NCBI RefSeq assembly: GCF_020382885.2
Contig: NC_058499.1
Location: forward strand, 21,065,872-21,129,871
Length of the DNA: 64,000 nucleotides
Origin: Scatophagus argus
Taxonomy: Eukaryota > Chordata > Actinopteri > Scatophagidae
Reading direction: 5' to 3'
The notes below the pieces were generated by a model, which was not told the origin of the DNA, ran no database searches, and saw only the letters and a list, made by a program, of their open reading frames with translations. Positions 60,001-64,000 of this stretch are shown here, in pieces; position 1 is the first letter of the stretch, and each line of letters starts with the position of its first letter. The position numbers and the translations under genes were made by a program.

Positions 60001-63000
60001 AAAATACTGCCTATCATCAACCTCAAGCCAAAAATACTAGAATCATGTCTTCCTTTTCAAATTTATATTGGTCAAACCCAACTACACATATCAGACACTT
60101 GTTTGTGACTCAGAAAATGAGATGCAAGCTGTAAAATCCAGTATGAGATGCAGCAGAGTCCAAATAGAAATAGCAACCTACCCCTGACTCACGTAATCCC
60201 AGTTTGCTCTGATAAAGTTCCAAGCTAGTGCGTGCCCCGCCACATTATTTGCTATGTCGTTAATAGTGGAGGAAACATCCATCAGACGTATCTTCTCAGG
60301 GTCCAAAGTGTACTCCAGGTATCTGCAAGATAAGGAAGGCACTGGCAAGCTCTTCACTTTATAAAAACTACATGCTTGGGATTCACCTTATCGCAGGTGT
60401 GTCTGTCATAAAGGACACCACTATGTTCGTAAACCTAACAGTAATATAGTTCTGTAAATGACACATCAGGTCTTGACTTTGTAATCTTGGGTCTGGATTG
60501 GTTTGTTGACTCTACCTGTTTAGCAGCCAAATTTTTGTGGTGCAAGACAGAGCTTGACGGAGCTGGTCTTTTTCCGAGGTGTCTCTGGAGCTCTGAAACT
60601 TGTTCCAGGCAAACTCCCACTCTTCGTCCCCTCCAGCAGCCACAGCTTGGCAGTAGATTACTGTTCGCAGGTTGGGCTCTATGCTGAATCACGCACACAT
60701 AGACACACACAGTTATTTTCCCTACCTCAGGGCTGTCTCATTTTTATGTTTTCTTGGTTGTTCTGGACTGTTGACTTGACATGTACTTGACATATCTGTG
60801 GACATGTTGAACATTTTCTTCATCTGGTTTACTTTCATGTATTTTCTCCCATCACTACAAACTATGGGATTACAGCTGTGAAATGTCAGTTATTTGTCTT
60901 TATAGTAGCAGCATTACAGTAGTATTGTCTTTATATTGTCACAGATGTTGAAGCTTTTAGTGCAATATTTCTCAATTAAATCAAAACTCATTCCACAATA
61001 TCTTTACATTTGAAAAAATAGTCAGGTCTTCAGATGTCAGGACTGTCTCTCAACCGTGTTAGGCCTGAATTGAATTAAACTCAACTGGACCATAGCTTGT
61101 TGAGTCTTGGTAAACATGCAAACACACTCTCAAGTCAGTTTTATTCATGTAGCCCCACAGTCAGAACTTTTTCTGAAGAGGCTTTACAGTCTGCGTAGCA
61201 TCCACAACAGCCACCAACACTGAAGACAAAAAAGTGGTTAAATGACACCTACCTTTACTAAATCTGCTGGAGAGTAAAGCTACAGAATGTAATGAAAGCT
61301 ATTACAGTGAGACCATTTTTGGAAACCCTCTTGTGCAAGTTCAGGAGAATTTCATAAGGTATGAAGTCAAAATTATAATTTATATTACAGAAATGTAAAT
61401 ATAAATATAAATATAAATATATATGTGTCTGTGTGTGTGTGTGTGTGTGTATACTCATCCAATAGTGTTCATACTGGTTAGTGGAGGTGTTGCTGTTCAT
61501 CCAGTTGGCAAACATATTTGAAGCCATGGTTATGCATTCTGGGAGTCCATTGGAACATGCCACGTCTATGATGTTGATCTGGTTGTACCTTGGAATGAAG
61601 CCATGACATTTTCAGTTAAGGTTATTTTGAAATATAGCATACCTTGCAGAGACAAGACAGCCATAGATTGCTTAAAGCTGCACTGATAGTGTGTGAACAG
61701 TTGTCTATTTACACATCCAGTAGACCAAACTTAACATTCATTTGCCATCCTGTTTGTGCCCTCCTGAATGAATGTAAGTCTAATATTCACTTTGCTTTTA
61801 GCTCTGTTTTGGTCACCACCAATTCTAGAGGGAAATATGTGCCTCTTCAGCTGTGAAATGTGAGTGGTGCTGGGCTGGTGGTGTGAAGTCGGTTTATCAG
61901 TGCTTTCTTTGCTAAAAACAGCTGCTGCTGCAATTGGGCAAAACCAAAACAATAAGCTAAAACAGATTTGCAGCTATGAAGCTGCTGAGCTGAGTTAAGT
62001 GATATTCTTATTTGCCGGAAGTAACACCTTTCACACTATTTATTTTATTTATTCTTAATATGGAACATTGATTGGTAGAACTTTAATAAACAATATTGAA
62101 ATACATTAATATTCATAAATAATTAGCATTATCTGATATTTATGGTGGCAAAGTTTTATTAAAAGTGAGTCTGGAGAGTCGATGGATTGCTTGATTGATA
62201 AGTCGTTAGGAAGTGCTCTACTGAGAGCTTTTAAACAACTTTTTGTTTTGGGAATAATTTTGTGATGTTGATATGGTAAAGTGTCACACATACAAAGATA
62301 ATCTAAAGATTAAGACCAAATAAACATTCAGTCAAGTGATCTGTCATGTTGAGGCACTTTCACCTAAAACAACTTCTTCTTGAGAAGTGGTTCCATATAA
62401 GTACTCAAGGTAATGGCAGTGCAAGTCCACACTACACATCTGTCACTAGCATGTCTGCAGCTGATGATGTGCAAGCCAACAATGAAATTCACGTATCTGT
62501 TCTTCATTGGACTGTGTGAGTGTGAGTTTGTAAAACTGTAAACTGAAACTGATTGGTTGAAGTTTAATTGAATTCTGACTCAACAATGAGAAGCTATTAC
62601 CCCTGAGAGATTATTGAAACATTCCTTACTGTAAGGACTGGTCCCCTGACTTGTACGTGTAGTTGCTGAAGAAGTTGTACAGGCCCTTAACCTGCTGCCG
62701 GAGGTATGCCTAGAGGAAGAGAACGCTTTATAGCAGAGTTTCAGGAATGTACTGAGTAATACAATATTTTTATCACACATCCATTTATGTTCTGATAAAG
62801 AATGAACTTGAACAACAGCAGGAAATCACATTTAGTCTACTGAATCCACCTTCTCCACTCACTACAGGTCAATTCATTTAGTAGTGTGAAATTTGATTGA
62901 CATGTGACATGCCTGCATAGGGCCATAAACTTCTGTGCGGTCAAACATGTGGACAAAATACTCAAGGTTCCTGACTGCTGATTCCCAGGGAATGTACTCT

Positions 63001-63903
63001 GTCTCATTCTGAAGGTAGCGGGTAGAATTCAGAGCCAGAGTCACATCAACAAGTTTGGCCCTGAGGAAAACAGAGTTTGGATCTGGTAAGACCAAGGGTG
63101 GCAAACGTAAAATTCATCTGTGACACATGATTACAGAATTACGGAAAACTAATTTGTAGAAGTCTGTACCCATGTCATTACCTAGCCAAATTAAATGCAT
63201 CGTCAATAAGCTGCCCTCTATTCATCAGCGGGATCCTCTAAAAAACAAGAGCAAGAAGTGACAGTTGACATTTCAGTTTAGGAATGGCAACCTAAGCAGG
63301 TTTGTTTAAATTGTTATGTTTATTCTTGGTAAACATATTTTCTGAAGAGGCCAAGCCTCTGTGATGCTATGGTTCTATTGACTGTTTTGGTCCTTTGTAA
63401 AATCAGTGTCTATGATGACAACACAAGTAAAGAGTCAAGTTAAAGAAATTCAGGTACATATTCAGATTCATTATAAGTCGTGAACAGTCATACAAGACCA
63501 AATTAACAACCACGTAAAAGTGTTAACAATAAATGATTTTCTATTTGGCAGTTCAGATTTGGAAAATGAGCCAAGATTCAATTCAATTTGCTGAGATCCA
63601 AAAATTTCAGAGCTAAGCTTTTGGGGGCAACCAGTTATAATTTCACTTTCTATATCAAAGCAGCTTGTAAAATGTTTTCTTTCCTCAGGTGAATGAAGGA
63701 TATATAGATGGAGGTTGATTTGTGACCAGTTCTGTCATTTGTTAACTCATTATTTGTCTCCGTACTCACATCTTGGTGTGTTTCCAGCTGAGTCAGGAGG
63801 CGGCCCCAGTTCTCTGGATCGTAATTTACTCTGTAGTATCCATTGCAGTTGACGTTTGCCAGGATCCACTCTCCACTCTTAGAAATTAATTCATTTTTCT
63901 TTT
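57034..63903 (-). CDS. anpep: anpep, aminopeptidase N (3' part; gene continues beyond right edge)
   Basis: M1-family membrane zinc ectopeptidase that trims neutral N-terminal residues from peptides. Only the C-terminal region is here. Exons in transcript order: 63770-about 63903, 63182-63237, 62913-63060, 62630-62709, 61475-61588, 60516-60683, 60193-60322, 58281-58344, 57034-57180. Blocks match vertebrate ANPEP in order: [40 protein letters not shown] then [31 protein letters not shown] then [13 protein letters not shown] [16 protein letters not shown], and a final [16 protein letters not shown] that ends RETAS. These lie in the ERAP1-like C-terminal domain; the HExxH zinc site and the N-terminal membrane anchor are outside the window. 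Phases agree except between 60193 and 58344 (0 versus 2), so a short exon there was not found. Intron 62710-62912 has a GC donor. Convergence with arpin supports anpep over other M1 members. Confidence 0.92.
59731..59768. repeat. ACT/ATC trinucleotide repeat (anpep intron)
   Basis: ATTATTACTACTACTACTAC followed by TATCATCATCATTATTG, a short compound trinucleotide repeat. Confidence 0.85.
61377..61451. repeat. AAATAT and TG compound microsatellite (anpep intron)
   Basis: Several AAATAT/TAAATA units pass into about ten TG units, immediately downstream (on the minus strand) of the anpep exon that ends at 61475. The donor of that exon is GTATGA. Confidence 0.9.
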
Positions 63904-64000
63904 CTTTAAAGCAAATATTGGTCATAGATAAGTTATACTTTACTCACTACAACTTACAAATCAAGAAAAGGTAATCTGGCCATCTGTTTTATGGTCCATC

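Noticed and set aside
1-64000. Search for a previously undescribed system (new mobile island, array, or defence-like locus)
   Set aside because: The window is explained by five ordinary vertebrate genes, introns and known classes of repeats; nothing with repeated units plus effector genes or an unknown multi-exon gene was visible by eye.

Overview
The window looks like vertebrate nuclear DNA, almost certainly from a teleost fish and probably a percomorph. The signs are short exons with GT/AG junctions in long AT-rich introns, several fish-type Tc1 transposons, a tRNA-derived SINE of a kind common in fish, many CA/TG microsatellites, and five genes that read as orthologues of single vertebrate genes. 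No operon, phage, CRISPR or other prokaryotic feature is present.

Layout. (1) Positions 1-20918 carry no exon I could recognise. They are best read as the large first intron of znrf1, whose first coding exon lies on the minus strand at 20919-21312 inside a CpG-rich promoter region. The RING-finger exons must lie left of the window. (2) ldhd (mitochondrial D-lactate dehydrogenase) is complete on the minus strand: 11 coding exons between 38151 and 25295, with every exon phase consistent, giving 496 residues. (3) fam169b is divergent from ldhd and complete on the plus strand: 8 coding exons, 39827-45504, 397 residues. (4) arpin (Arp2/3 inhibitor) is complete on the plus strand: 6 coding exons, 46500-54515, 226 residues, the same length as the human protein as I recall it. 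(5) The 3' part of anpep (aminopeptidase N) is on the minus strand from the right edge to 57034, convergent with arpin.

The genes do not form one pathway. Znrf1 is a membrane-associated E3 ubiquitin ligase, Ldhd oxidises D-lactate in mitochondria, Fam169b is a poorly characterised acetyltransferase-like protein, Arpin restrains branched-actin assembly, and Anpep is an ectopeptidase. From memory, znrf1-ldhd are neighbours on human chromosome 16, while arpin and anpep (and more distantly FAM169B) are on chromosome 15, so the window would join two ancestral blocks between ldhd and fam169b.

Mobile DNA sits mainly in introns: a near full-length but dead Tc1 element with TA target duplications (17306-18761), an internally deleted Tc1 (36804-37335), a second dead Tc1 family (about 51511-52580), two foldback MITEs (29726-29973, 41262-41452), a SINE with a 14-bp target duplication (24608-24973), a tRNA-Gly-like pseudogene (36356-36426) and short LINE remnants. 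I found no convincing new biological system. The most distinctive unexplained structure is a perfect 28-bp inverted repeat with a 3-base centre at 54939-54997, downstream of arpin.
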